The notes: a model not told the origin generated them from the sequence alone. A stretch of DNA of 46,116 nt from an uncultured Dehalococcoidia bacterium (GCA_913048295.1 CAJWWK010000015.1:1-46116); one strand, 5' to 3'. Positions 10,608 to 19,372 are shown, numbered from the stretch's first letter. Program-made: numbers and translations.

Positions 10608-12026
10608 TCAGTCAGTCGATACGGAAACCCTGCGCGCCCTGATAACAATGTCTCTGACCGAGGCAAGGTGTTGCCGCACCGAACTGTCGGTTTCGAGCAG
10701 TTCCCCAAATCGCTTCTGGGCGTAAAGCACAGTCGAGTGGTCCTTGCCGCCGAGCGCCTGACCCACTCTTGTCGATGTGAGGTGCGCGTCTTCCCGCAGC
10801 ATGTACATCGCCATTCGGCGCGCCTCTGACGTCACTTTGTCGCGTTTCTTGCCGACGATCCGATCAACCGAAACGCCCGTGAACTCCGAGATAGCCGATA
10901 ACACCTCGTCGACCGTCGTGACATCGTTTGGCGTTTGTGCAAGGAGGCTCTTCAGGGCCAGCTCCGAAAGTGCGGGCGTCACCGGACTGCCCACCAGCTG
11001 TGAATAGGCGATGACCCGGTTCAGGGCACCTTCAAGTTCGCGGACATTCTGGTGGGCCCGCTGGGCAATCTGATCGAGCACCGCGGGTTGGAGCTCGGGG
11101 GCCTTACTCTGGAGGATCGCGTACCGCGATTCATAGTCGGGCGGTTGCAGGTCGACCTCAAGACCACCGGCAAGCCGGGATTGAATCCGCTCCTGCAGCA
11201 GGCTCTTGCTCGCCGGTTCGTCACCGGTCACCACTATTTGCTTGCCAGCCATGTGCAGCTCGTTGAAAGTATGGAAGAAGCCTTCCTGGGTCTGTGGCTT
11301 GGATGATATGAACTGGATATCGTCGACAAGCAGAACGTCGGCACTCCGATATCGCTCGCGGAACCGATTCGCGGAACCTTCGCGTATGGCGCTGATGTAC
11401 TCGTTGGTGAAACGTTCACTGCTCACGTACATCACTTTTTGGCCGCGCGCACTCAACACATGTCCGATCGCATGCAGAAGGTGGGTCTTCCCGAGGCCGA
11501 CTTCAGAATAGATATAAAGCGGGTTGTAGACGGTGCCGGGTGCTTCGGCGACCTTTGCCGCTGCCGCCTGGGCGAGCCGGTTCGATGGTCCAACGACAAA
11601 AGTGTCGAAGTTAAACGAAGGCTTCAGGGCGTAAGACCTGGCGTAGTCGACCCCGCGGGCAGAGGTACCTATATCCGGTCCGTATTCGAGATCCCCACTC
11701 CGGTCGCCAACAACGCTCTCGTCTGCCCGATCAGTGCCAGCGGTGCCGTCCGCACCCACAACTTTGAACTCGACTACGAGCTTCCGGCCCGCGAGGCGCG
11801 ACACTGTGCGGTGAATTGTTCCAGACAGCCGCTTTTCGAGCATTTCAGCCGCGAAAGGGCTCGGGGTAGATATTGAAAGCGTGTCACCGGTCAATCCCAC
11901 CGCTGAAGTGGGCTTTAACCATGTTTCATAATTTGGTCTGGGGATTTCTAGTTGGAGCTGGCCCAGCGCCGCTGACCATATTTTCCGTGCGTTTTCCGTC
12001 GCCAAGCCCTCGCAATTTTCGAGCAA
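10608..12026 (-). CDS. dnaA: chromosomal replication initiator protein DnaA
   Basis: 472 residues with the four DnaA domains: N-terminal domain I (about 1-85, IWSAALGQLQ), a short linker, AAA+ domain III with Walker A in SEVGLGKTHLLH (about 174-185) and Walker B LLVDD (232-236), and domain IV with the DnaA signature (GKDHSTVLYA) that contacts DnaA boxes. It binds oriC and opens the duplex. The start is TTG 12024-12026 with GGGTGAT just upstream; no ATG precedes the conserved N-terminus. Unusually, dnaN and recF are not next to it: fmt is divergent upstream and a DinB remnant lies downstream. Confidence 0.96.
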   Translation of the reverse strand: MLENCEGLATENARKIWSAALGQLQLEIPRPNYETWLKPTSAVGLTGDTLSISTPSPFAAEMLEKRLSGTIHRTVSRLAGRKLVVEFKVVGADGTAGTDRADESVVGDRSGDLEYGPDIGTSARGVDYARSYALKPSFNFDTFVVGPSNRLAQAAAAKVAEAPGTVYNPLYIYSEVGLGKTHLLHAIGHVLSARGQKVMYVSSERFTNEYISAIREGSANRFRERYRSADVLLVDDIQFISSKPQTQEGFFHTFNELHMAGKQIVVTGDEPASKSLLQERIQSRLAGGLEVDLQPPDYESRYAILQSKAPELQPAVLDQIAQRAHQNVRELEGALNRVIAYSQLVGSPVTPALSELALKSLLAQTPNDVTTVDEVLSAISEFTGVSVDRIVGKKRDKVTSEARRMAMYMLREDAHLTSTRVGQALGGKDHSTVLYAQKRFGELLETDSSVRQHLASVRDIVIRARRVSVSTD

Positions 12027-12361
12027 TGATCACCCGCAACCGAACCAGTCGGTTTAATGAAATTTCACCCGCATATGTGGATCACAATGACCGTCGTATT
12101 CGGCGGCTGGACGTCGCCTGAGGTGGTGCCGGTCTGGGGGCAACCGTACCATGCAATGGGTTGAGGTATGCAACCCCACCGGGGGGGTAATTATCCCAGA
12201 TTTTTTGGTAATTTCCACGAGATATTGTGACTTCGTTCACGCTCCAGTTTGAGGAGCCACTTTAATGGACACCGGGCGACCGGATGCTCCCCCAAGCGGG
12301 CGGGCGTTTTAACCGCGCCGCGCCCGGCGCGACAAAATTTAATCAGCCTTAAAGTTGTGGA
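12027..12361. promoter_or_regulatory. divergent spacer between dnaA and fmt
   Basis: No gene is seen. One near-consensus DnaA box, TGTGGATCA, lies at 12076-12084, so dnaA may be autoregulated. A hairpin GGGTTG/CAACCC lies at 12158-12176. The part near fmt contains GC-rich inverted strings (GCGCCGCGCCCGGCGC region near 12320) and an AT-rich patch. Too few DnaA boxes are visible to call oriC. Confidence 0.35.
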
Positions 12362-13303
12362 ATGCACATTATTTTCTTTGGCTCGCCACGCGAAGCCGCA
12401 CGTTCGCTTGAGACGCTTCTGTCGGTCGGCCACGATGTGGTTGGCGTTTACACGCGGCCCGATCGCAGCGCCGGGCGCGGGCTGGCAAAATCCCCGACAC
12501 CGGTCAAACTGTTCGCCGAACAGCAGGGTCTGCCAGTCTTCACGCCGAGAATTCTCGACCCCGCCATAGAGCCCGACCGCATGGTCGCTGCAAACGCCGA
12601 CGTATTTGTCGTTGTGGCGTACGGGCGCATCCTCCCCGCTGAACTCCTCGCGGTGCCACCCATGGGCGTGGTGAACGTCCACCCGTCGCTGCTGCCGATG
12701 TATCGGGGACCCAGCCCGGTCGTCACCGCGATACTCGATGGTCAGAGGCAGACGGGCGTCACGGTGATGCTCCTTGACGAGGGTATGGACACCGGGCCGG
12801 TCCTTGCGCAATCGCCACCGATCGTGCTCACGGGCAAAGAGCGCGCCGGCGAATTACAGGGCAGGCTCTTTGAGGAAGGGGCCTCCATGCTTCCCGCTGT
12901 GCTTGACGGTCTGGAAGATGTCACGATTGTTGCAACACCGCAGGACGATTCGAAAGCGACTGTGACAAGACTTATTGCCCGCTCCGATGGCGAAATCGAC
13001 TGGTCGCTACCGGCCGAGCAGATCGACCGCATGATCAGGGCTTACGACCCGTGGCCCGGAACGTTCACGTCCTGGAACGACAAGGGTCTGAAAATCCTCG
13101 ACGTAAATCTTTCTGGCAGGATAGACGCGGTTGACGACTCGGGCAGGGTGATCGTTAATGGCGGAAAACTTTTTGTCGGCAGCGGCAGCGGTCCGCTCGA
13201 AATCACCCGACTCCAACTGGAGGGTCGCCAGGGCGTTTCCGCCAGCGACTTCTTGCGCGGTCGACCTGATATCGACGACGCGGTGCTCGGGGTCCTGAGT
13301 TAG
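12362..13303 (+). CDS. fmt: methionyl-tRNA formyltransferase
   Basis: 313 residues, the usual Fmt length. It formylates initiator Met-tRNA using 10-formyl-THF. The formyltransferase domain carries the catalytic triad: Asn105 and His107 in NVHPSLLPMYRGPSP and Asp143 in EGMDTGPV; AYGRILP (about 86-92) precedes it. The C-terminal tRNA-binding domain begins near residue 205 (DGEIDWSLPAEQIDRMIRAY). ATG 12362 is preceded by GTGGA. The common HASLLPRWRG motif is HPSLLPMYRG here, as in other UDP-sugar and purine formyltransferase relatives, but the C-terminal domain supports Fmt. Confidence 0.93.
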   Translation: MHIIFFGSPREAARSLETLLSVGHDVVGVYTRPDRSAGRGLAKSPTPVKLFAEQQGLPVFTPRILDPAIEPDRMVAANADVFVVVAYGRILPAELLAVPPMGVVNVHPSLLPMYRGPSPVVTAILDGQRQTGVTVMLLDEGMDTGPVLAQSPPIVLTGKERAGELQGRLFEEGASMLPAVLDGLEDVTIVATPQDDSKATVTRLIARSDGEIDWSLPAEQIDRMIRAYDPWPGTFTSWNDKGLKILDVNLSGRIDAVDDSGRVIVNGGKLFVGSGSGPLEITRLQLEGRQGVSASDFLRGRPDIDDAVLGVLS

Positions 13304-13321
13304 TTTTCCAATCCAACTGAC

Positions 13322-13615
13322 TCAGACTGTCTCAATCTGGACGATTTCACGGTGAGCAAGGTGACTCCGGACGTGCACAACGTTGGCAAGCCACCACTCG
13401 CTGCCATAGAACGCAGCCTCTGCCGTTGCGATGTTCTCTACAGAATCGCCGTATGATCGAATCCAGATGAACTTCGTGCGCTCTTCGTTAACCCAGGTGC
13501 TTTCAACTTTGATGCCCGCGTCTTCCATCACTGGGATGAGCTTCGGAAAGAGGGCCAGCCAGTCGTCCATCATGCCTTTGTTGATCGTATAGGTGCGAAG
13601 ATGGGCGACGGTCAT
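13322..13615 (-). CDS. NIPSNAP family protein
   Basis: 97 residues forming one ferredoxin-like dimeric alpha/beta-barrel domain. The family pattern is seen: LRTYTINKGMMDDWLALF near the start, then WVNEERTKFIWIRSYGD and a C-terminal strand. NIPSNAP proteins are small cytosolic proteins of unknown reaction, often next to catabolic genes in Chloroflexota. It ends 18 bases from the fmt stop (convergent). Confidence 0.85.
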   Translation of the reverse strand: MTVAHLRTYTINKGMMDDWLALFPKLIPVMEDAGIKVESTWVNEERTKFIWIRSYGDSVENIATAEAAFYGSEWWLANVVHVRSHLAHREIVQIETV

Positions 13616-13728
13616 ATCGAATAAGACTCCGGGTGCATTGTTGTGTGAGTAGCAGGGCGCTAACTATGAGGAGTTCGAGTCTAACCGTTAGGCTCCGGGC
13701 GCGCGGGGTGCCCACCCCCGGAACCAAC

Positions 13729-13830
13729 CTCCCTCTCCCCCGGACCGGGGGAGAGGGAGAGAGGGAGGTATGCGACGCGCGACCAAGTCAGCCTCTGACG
13801 CCCGGAGCTAATAACACCACGCCCGGACCA
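13729..13830. repeat. composite intergenic repeat (families B and C) 3' of ffh
   Basis: A pyrimidine/purine palindrome, CCTCCCTCTCCCC ... GGGGGAGAGGGAGAGAGGGAGG (13729-13768), is followed by TGCGACGCGCGACCAAGTC (13771-13789) and by ACGCCCGGAGC ... CCACGCCCGGA (13798-13827). The first part recurs at 15326, 17490, 17594, 37942 and 45630; the second near 15365; the third near 45991. It may serve as a terminator for ffh. Confidence 0.65.
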
Positions 13831-13834
13831 AACT

Positions 13835-15175
13835 CTAGCTCTTGCCGATCATCCCCATCAGCGCACGCTTGCCCCCCGGCCCGGCCATCTTCTTCATCAT
13901 CTTTTGCATCTGCTTGAACTGGGCAAGCAGCTGGTTCACTTGGGCAGGTGTGCTTCCCGCACCGTTGGCAATCCTCTTGCGTCTCGAACCGTTAATGATG
14001 GAAGGCTCCCGCCGTTCGGCAGCCGTCATCGAGTGGATAATCGCCTCGACCTGCGCCATGCGCCGTTCATCGAGGTCCTTCGGGTTAAACTTGCCCCGTA
14101 GCGCTCCCATACTGGGGATCATACCGAGAATGTCGGTCAGCGAGCCCATCTTCTTAATCGCCTGGAACTGCTGCAGCATGTCGTTCAAATCGAACTGATT
14201 CTTCCTGATCTTCTGTTCCAGTGCCAGCGCCTGGTCCGTATCGAATTGGGTTTCGGCCTTCTGGATCAGCGATTCGACATCGCCCATGCCGAGGATTCGC
14301 GATGCGATTCGGTCGGGGTGATACACCTCGAACTGGTCGGGCCGCTCACCGATGGAGATGTACTTGATCGGGACTCCCGTAACCGATCTCATCGAAAGGG
14401 CCGCGCCACCACGTGCATCACCGTCCATTTTGGTGAGCACCATTCCGGTCACGCCGATGCGAGAACTAAACTCGCTCCCCGACCGCACGGCGTCCTGACC
14501 TGTCATGGCATCGAGCACAAGCAGAGTTTCCACCGGAGAAGTCGCGTCCCGAATCTCCTCGAGTTCGCTCATCAGCTCGTCGTCGATCGCCAGCCGACCG
14601 GCCGTATCGAGGATCAGGTAGTGAACGTTCTCCCTCGCCGCCTTTTTCACTGCTGCCCGGGCTACTTTTACGGGAGTTGAACTCGTTGGTTCTTCTGAGT
14701 ACACGCTGATATCAAGCTGCTTGCCCAGCTGCGTCAGTTGGTCGACAGCCGCGGGCCGCTGCAGGTCGCACGCTGTCATCATTACTGACTGCTTGTCTTT
14801 TCGGAGCGCGAGTGCGAGCTTCGCAGCCAGGGTAGTCTTACCTGAGCCCTGCAGACCAATCAGCATGATGACGCTCGGCGGTCGTTCGGCCCGGGCAAGT
14901 TCTGCGGCCTCGCCACCAAGCATTTCGGCCAGTTCTTCCTGAACGATGCGGATGACCGACTGGCCGGGGGTGAGCGAAGCGAAAATCCTGTCGCCGTCTG
15001 CACGCTCTTTAACCGTTTTCACAAACTGACGGGCGACCTTGAAGTCGACATCGGCCTCGAGCAGTGCGAGCCTCACCTCGCGTAGCGCGGCATCGATATC
15101 TTTTTCAGAAAGCTTGCCCCTGCTGGTAAGCCTCCCGAACACACCAACAAGTTTGTCGGAAAGTGACTCAAACAT
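13835..15175 (-). CDS. ffh: signal recognition particle protein Ffh
   Basis: 446 residues with the NG GTPase module and the methionine-rich M domain. G1 is GLQGSGKTT (about 107-115), followed by LILDTAGR and TKMDGDARGG; the M domain from about 300 on ends in QMQKMMKKM, which with SRRKRIANGAG binds SRP RNA and signal sequences. It targets nascent membrane proteins to FtsY/SecYEG. The gene is flanked on both sides by copies of the same palindromic repeat plus a shared GCGACxxGCGACCAAGTC string. ftsY and ffs were not found in the window. Confidence 0.96.
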   Translation of the reverse strand: MFESLSDKLVGVFGRLTSRGKLSEKDIDAALREVRLALLEADVDFKVARQFVKTVKERADGDRIFASLTPGQSVIRIVQEELAEMLGGEAAELARAERPPSVIMLIGLQGSGKTTLAAKLALALRKDKQSVMMTACDLQRPAAVDQLTQLGKQLDISVYSEEPTSSTPVKVARAAVKKAARENVHYLILDTAGRLAIDDELMSELEEIRDATSPVETLLVLDAMTGQDAVRSGSEFSSRIGVTGMVLTKMDGDARGGAALSMRSVTGVPIKYISIGERPDQFEVYHPDRIASRILGMGDVESLIQKAETQFDTDQALALEQKIRKNQFDLNDMLQQFQAIKKMGSLTDILGMIPSMGALRGKFNPKDLDERRMAQVEAIIHSMTAAERREPSIINGSRRKRIANGAGSTPAQVNQLLAQFKQMQKMMKKMAGPGGKRALMGMIGKS

Positions 15176-15325
15176 AGTTCGAGTTTACATGCGTTAGCTC
15201 CGGTCGTCGTCGGACGACTTGGTTGCGTATGCAGCTCCGCTGGGCACGCCAAGGCCTGTAATTACCTTCGCGCTTGACTACCTTGCAAAGTTTGCCGACG
15301 CCCCTCGCTCGCCCGGGGCAATGCG

Positions 15326-15384
15326 CTCCCCCTCCTTGGGGAGAGGGTCAGGGGGAGGGTAGATTGCGACGGGCGACCAAGTCG
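15326..15384. repeat. composite intergenic repeat (family B) 5' of ffh
   Basis: CTCCCCCTCCTTGGGGAGAGGG plus GGGGGAGGGT (15326-15360), followed by TTGCGACGGGCGACCAAGTC (15364-15383), which matches 13771-13789 at all but two or three positions. The rest of the ffh upstream spacer (15176-15325) holds no gene. Confidence 0.6.
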
Positions 15385-15414
15385 TCCGACGACGAGCGGA
15401 ACAAAACGCCTTCG

Positions 15415-15666
15415 CTATTCCGCGGTTTCCAACGGCTCTTCCACTACTGCGGTTTCAGTCTCGGGAACGAACAGCGTTGCGCTCACGGTCGACTCGGTTT
15501 CTCTCGCGTCCCTGCTGTCTATGGCCGACGAGACTAGAAACAGGATCACCAGCGCCAGGATGATTGCCAGGAGCATCCAGTATCCGATCGCCTCGTATCG
15601 CTTCCAGAAGCCGGAACGGCCTCCCGCCGCCTCGTTCTGCCGGGGCCTGACCGGTCCGATACGCAT
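15415..15666 (-). CDS. small single-span membrane protein, unknown function
   Basis: 83 residues. A basic N-terminus (residues 1-24) is followed by one strong transmembrane helix (about 30-48, MLLAIILALVILFLVSS) and an acidic, Thr/Glu-rich C-terminal tail, so it is probably membrane-anchored with the tail outside. No family is recognised. Its first ~210 bases overlap, in another frame, the 3' end of the preceding selenoprotein-like gene; the hydrophobic helix makes this frame the more credible one there, and the overlap suggests that the upstream gene has lost its proper stop. Confidence 0.55.
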   Translation of the reverse strand: MRIGPVRPRQNEAAGGRSGFWKRYEAIGYWMLLAIILALVILFLVSSAIDSRDARETESTVSATLFVPETETAVVEEPLETAE

Positions 15667-16666
15667 CGGAATATTCGACCACCGTCGCGACCGCGACCGC
15701 CATCTCGAGAAGGTCCAGGCCCGCCATCAGCACGGCACGTTGCTTTTCGACATCGAAAAGCGCCGAAAGGGGGTGCCCCATTGGGTGCGGTGTCAACAGT
15801 ACCCGCGCGTGGCTCATCGGCACTGTTCGGTCTTTGAACACAGTTGACATGATTATGACGCTCGGAATCCCCGCGTCCTCAAACGCCCTGGCTACGTGCC
15901 CGACCGACACGTGGCACACAGGTCAGACCGGAACCAGCACCGCGCCCTGGGCACCAGCCGACTTCGCTCGCTCTGCCTAGGCGGGTGCAATCTGTTTGCG
16001 CAGACGTAGCTGCGAGGTCAGTCCAACAAATGAAAAAGCAGGGTCCACGAATTTACCGATCACACCGTCTTTTTCGAGTTCCAACATGCGGTCGATCGGG
16101 AAGGAAGTGTTGCGATCGGCTTTGGCGGCCCGGATGTCGTAACAGGTGTGCCGGACCCGCGTCCTGTCGCGCGTTGTCGACACCGGAACTTCAGAGAGTG
16201 TCGGATCGGCCTTGCCCATCTCGACCGACATCTTCACGACCTGGCCCTGTGTCAGATTTTCCATGCCGAAGGGGTCGGGATCGTCACCTTCGGCAAAATG
16301 ACCTGTAGTCGTAAGCAGTGCGACTCGGCTTTCCGATAGCGGTTGCTACAGTGTTGCGAACGGCCCGGTGTCATAAACGAAGTGGCCCGCTCCTGCGTAC
16401 GCTTTCGACTGGGCGAGCACGATGACCTCGACAATTGGCTCGGTATCGCCGTCGTCGATCAGCTGCCCGGTCAGCCGCAGGAGTTCTTGAAGATATTCAT
16501 CGGCAATCTCCTCGGGCCCGGCTTTAAACCACTTGTGGAAGAGGTCGGTGCGAGAACCGCAAAAAAACGAATTGCGAAACTCATCGAACGATTCAGTCGC
16601 ATCCTGCCCGCCGGGATCCTGGTCTGCGGGAGTAATCGGAGCCGAGGGTTTATCTGTGGTCACCAA
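15455..16666 (-). pseudogene. GrdB/PrdB-like selenoprotein (glycine/sarcosine/betaine reductase B family), with two extra in-frame TAGs
   Basis: From ATG 16664-16666 a single frame encodes the family pattern: FDEFRNSFFCGSRTDLFHKW near residue 28, YDTGPF, SRVALLTTTGHF, DPDPFGMENLT, and after the redox motif GHVARAFEDAGIPSV. The in-frame TGA at 15923-15925 (codon 248, VLVPV-TGA-PVCH) makes a U-x-x-C motif, where selenocysteine is expected in GrdB/PrdB proteins, so this TGA is probably Sec. Two TAGs (16346-16348, codon 107; 15977-15979, codon 230) have no such explanation and suggest decay. The last ~70 codons overlap a membrane-protein gene in another frame and look non-native. Such proteins are thiol/selenol reductases; the substrate is unknown. 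It lies downstream of the CoA-transferase genes. Confidence 0.7.
15896..15917 (-). promoter_or_regulatory. candidate SECIS hairpin after the UPVC TGA
   Basis: Starting six bases after the TGA, GTGCC (15913-15917) pairs with GGCAC (15896-15900); inside, CG pairs with CG around a TGTCGGT loop after one bulged A. The distance from TGA to the apical loop is within the range usual for bacterial SECIS elements. Structure judged by eye only. Confidence 0.35.
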
Positions 16667-16744
16667 GCGGCAAGTCTACTCACCTTGTGGGCAAAGGGCC
16701 AAACCGGCAAAAGGGCGTGCCGGTCGGTCCAGCCAGCCGACCAG

Positions 16745-17431
16745 TTACGCCATCAGGCCCACGGTGCCATCGGCATCGAGCTCGGCTTCGGTTCGGGCCT
16801 GCACATCGTCGAACGACCACCCCGGTGCCACTTCCTTTAATACGAGGCGGCCGCGCGCCCTGTCGATTTCGATCACGGCAATATCGGTGACAATCTCATC
16901 GACGCAGGCCGGGGCCGTCAGTGGGAACGTGCACTCGTTAACTATCTTTGAGATATCACCTCGAACTGTGTGCTCCATCGCAATGAGCACGCGCCTGGCA
17001 TTTGCAGCGAGGTCCATCGCCCCGCCGATGCTGCCTATCCCGCGCTTTGGAATCATCCAGTTTGCAAGGTCCCCGTTTCTTGAGACCTGCAGCGCTCCGA
17101 GCACTGTCACGTCGATGTGACCGCCGCGGATCAGGTTGAACGATTCGACAGAATCGAAGAAAGCCATCCCCGGCACGTGTCGCGGGAACTTTCCGCCGGC
17201 GTCCATGAGGTTCGGGTCGCCCTCGCCCGGAGGTGCCAGGTCTTCAAAGCCGAGAACGCCGTTTTCGGCGTGGTATCTCAACTCGACTCCGGCGGGCAAA
17301 AAGTCGGCGCACAAAGCTGGAATGCCAATTCCCAGGTTCACGGTCGATCCGTCAACGAGGTCGCGTGCGGCCCGCTTTGCGATGGCTGCCCGGTCAAGGC
17401 GCGGAGCGGGATCGATCAGGTTCTGTGTCAC
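16745..17431 (-). CDS. scoB: 3-oxoacid CoA-transferase, subunit B
   Basis: 228 residues, the usual size. The catalytic Glu lies in the family motif ENGVLGFE (about 56-63); GIGIPALCADF near 35 and GHIDVTVLGALQVSRNGDLANW (first and last parts conserved) are typical of the beta subunit. With subunit A it moves CoA from succinyl-CoA or acyl-CoA to a 3-oxoacid or related acid. The start is GTG 17429-17431. It lies 205 bases after scoA; that gap holds two palindromic repeats, whereas these subunits are normally contiguous. Confidence 0.9.
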   Translation of the reverse strand: MTQNLIDPAPRLDRAAIAKRAARDLVDGSTVNLGIGIPALCADFLPAGVELRYHAENGVLGFEDLAPPGEGDPNLMDAGGKFPRHVPGMAFFDSVESFNLIRGGHIDVTVLGALQVSRNGDLANWMIPKRGIGSIGGAMDLAANARRVLIAMEHTVRGDISKIVNECTFPLTAPACVDEIVTDIAVIEIDRARGRLVLKEVAPGWSFDDVQARTEAELDADGTVGLMA

Positions 17432-17489
17432 TTAGAAATCATTTCTCTATCGATTCTTCTCCAGGGGAAGAGAGGGGCTGGCTGTCGTT

Positions 17490-17630
17490 CTCCCTCCCTT
17501 GCAGGGTGGGAGTTAGAGGGTGGGTTGGTTGCCATCGGCACGCGTGGTGAGCCACACGGCGACCAATGTTGCCGCCCGCAAAGCGACCAGCCACACCCTG
17601 ACCCTCTCCCTGCGAGGGAGAGGGGATTAA
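17490..17630. repeat. pair of family B palindromes between the CoA-transferase subunits
   Basis: CTCCCTCCCTTGCAGGGTGGGAG (17490-17512) with a GAGGGTGGG tail, and CACCCTGACCCTCTCCCTGCGAGGGAGAGG (17594-17624), in opposite orientation. Together they could form a long stem between scoA and scoB on the mRNA and change the ratio of the two subunits. Confidence 0.6.
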
Positions 17631-17636
17631 CCCACC

Positions 17637-18368
17637 TCATGGCAAAGGATCCCCCGCCTCCCGCTGCACAATCCGATCAACGTAAGTGCTCAGCGTGCCG
17701 ACCCGCTCGGCGTCGATCCCGCCCGGTTCAACAATCTCGTCGACCTCAACGATCGTGACCTTTGCAGCGGTTGCCATGGCGGGGTTAAATGCCCGCGATG
17801 TACCGATGTACTGCAGATTGCCCCGGGTATCGGCCTTCTGTGCCCGAATCAGCGCGTAGTCGGCATGCAGGGCGTGCTCCAACAGATAGGTGCGACCCTC
17901 GAACTCCCGCGTCTCTCGTCCCTCTGCTGTGGGAGTCCCGACGCCCGTCGGCGTGTAGAAAGCGGGAATGCCGGCACCGGCCGAACGAATCCGTTCGATC
18001 AGAGTACCCTGCGGCACGATATCGACCTCCGCACGATCTTCGCGCCAGGCCTTCTCGATTTCGCTCAACGGGTTCGTGGTACTGGGTACGGGGAAGGAGC
18101 AGATGATCTTCGTGGCCTGGCCGCTCTCGAAAAACATCCCCTGGTCGATCGGCTCAAGGTCATCGGGCCAGCCGTACCCAGTCGTTTTGGATATTCCAGC
18201 GACATTGCCGATAATCGTCAGGTCGCCAACACCCAAATCTCGCAGGGCGAGCATCAGCCTGGTCGGCTGTCCGCCCGCACCACCGAAACCGCCGATCATG
18301 ATCGACGAGCCCGGTGGGATGTCGGCAACGGCATCGGCGAACGAATTGAATGTTTTATTGACTGGCAC
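17637..18368 (-). CDS. scoA: 3-oxoacid CoA-transferase, subunit A
   Basis: 243 residues. The alpha-subunit CoA-binding signature is clear: GGFGGAGGQPTRLMLAL (about 27-43), then the oxyanion-region PQGTLIERIRSAGAGIPAFYTPTG (ends conserved) and GRTYLLEHALHADYALIRA. Start GTG 18366-18368. It is the first gene of a run with scoB and the GrdB-like gene. The substrate (acetoacetate, 3-oxoadipate or other) cannot be told from sequence alone. Confidence 0.9.
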   Translation of the reverse strand: MPVNKTFNSFADAVADIPPGSSIMIGGFGGAGGQPTRLMLALRDLGVGDLTIIGNVAGISKTTGYGWPDDLEPIDQGMFFESGQATKIICSFPVPSTTNPLSEIEKAWREDRAEVDIVPQGTLIERIRSAGAGIPAFYTPTGVGTPTAEGRETREFEGRTYLLEHALHADYALIRAQKADTRGNLQYIGTSRAFNPAMATAAKVTIVEVDEIVEPGGIDAERVGTLSTYVDRIVQREAGDPLP

Positions 18369-18453
18369 GGCGAGATTGTACGGCGATATTGACCGGTGTC
18401 ACATACACTTCGATGAATATTCGCCCTGACTGCTGCCGAGTTTTATAACCCCG

Positions 18454-19260
18454 TTGCCCGGTAAAAACAAGAATCCCGAATTCACCCTGATCGCCCACCG
18501 AGGGGCATCGTACGACGCACCCGAAAACACTTTCGAATCGTTCGACCTCGCACTTGAACTCGGCTTCGACAACTTTGAAACTGATGTTCAGTCGACGAGT
18601 GACGGCGTCCTGGTGCTGATCCACGACGACACACTCGACCGAACGACCGACGCCACCGGCCCCGTCGCAGAAACCTCGATTGCGAAGATGAAGTCGTTGA
18701 ACGCCGGGCTCTGGTTCGAGGGACCTGAAGACGGCGCTGGCGTTCACGGTCCGCTGGCCTACCCCGAGGCGTTCGTGCCGACACTCGACGACTTTCTCGA
18801 GCGGTACGCTGGCAGGGCCCATGTCCACCTCGAGCTCAAATCGACACAGCCCGAACTCGCGACCACCGCCATGAAATCGCTAGACCAGTGGGGCTGGCTC
18901 GACCAGCACACCGGCGACAGCGTAGCACCCGGCGTGACGATCTCATCGTTCCACTTCGAACAACTTGAACGCTCAATTGCGCTTATGCCAACCATCGCCC
19001 ACGGCTGGTTAGTTCAGAAAATCGATGGGGGTACAGTTCAGGCCGCAACAAAACTCGGACTCTCAGGCATCTACCCGAACGCCGGCAGGGTCACTAAAAA
19101 ACAAATGACCGACGCGAACTCGGCAGGGCTGGTCGTGCGCACGTGGGGCATCGACAATTCGAAAGCTGCGCTCAGGCGCGCGTACCGATCGGGAGCGGTT
19201 GGGACCACTGTAGATTGGCCCGCAAAGGCCCGCGAAATAATCGAGTCGCTCCAGAAATAG
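18454..19260 (+). CDS. glycerophosphodiester phosphodiesterase family protein
   Basis: 268 residues. The GDPD TIM-barrel signature is intact: AHRGASYDAPENTFESF (about 14-30) with the catalytic His and Arg-Gly, then FETDVQSTSDGVLVLIHDD with the metal-binding Glu/Asp and second His, and HLELKS further on. It hydrolyses glycerophosphodiesters to glycerol-3-phosphate and an alcohol. No signal peptide, so cytosolic. The start is TTG 18454-18456; the nearest upstream ATG is in another frame. Confidence 0.9.
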   Translation: MPGKNKNPEFTLIAHRGASYDAPENTFESFDLALELGFDNFETDVQSTSDGVLVLIHDDTLDRTTDATGPVAETSIAKMKSLNAGLWFEGPEDGAGVHGPLAYPEAFVPTLDDFLERYAGRAHVHLELKSTQPELATTAMKSLDQWGWLDQHTGDSVAPGVTISSFHFEQLERSIALMPTIAHGWLVQKIDGGTVQAATKLGLSGIYPNAGRVTKKQMTDANSAGLVVRTWGIDNSKAALRRAYRSGAVGTTVDWPAKAREIIESLQK

Positions 19261-19372
19261 CCCGCCACGCCAGCGTGCATGAACCGTTTGCGGTAAAGTC
19301 GCCCGATCATGTTCTGCTCGCAACCCTAATCCTCGGGATTCTTGAAATTATCGAAAACAGAGAAGCAAAAAC

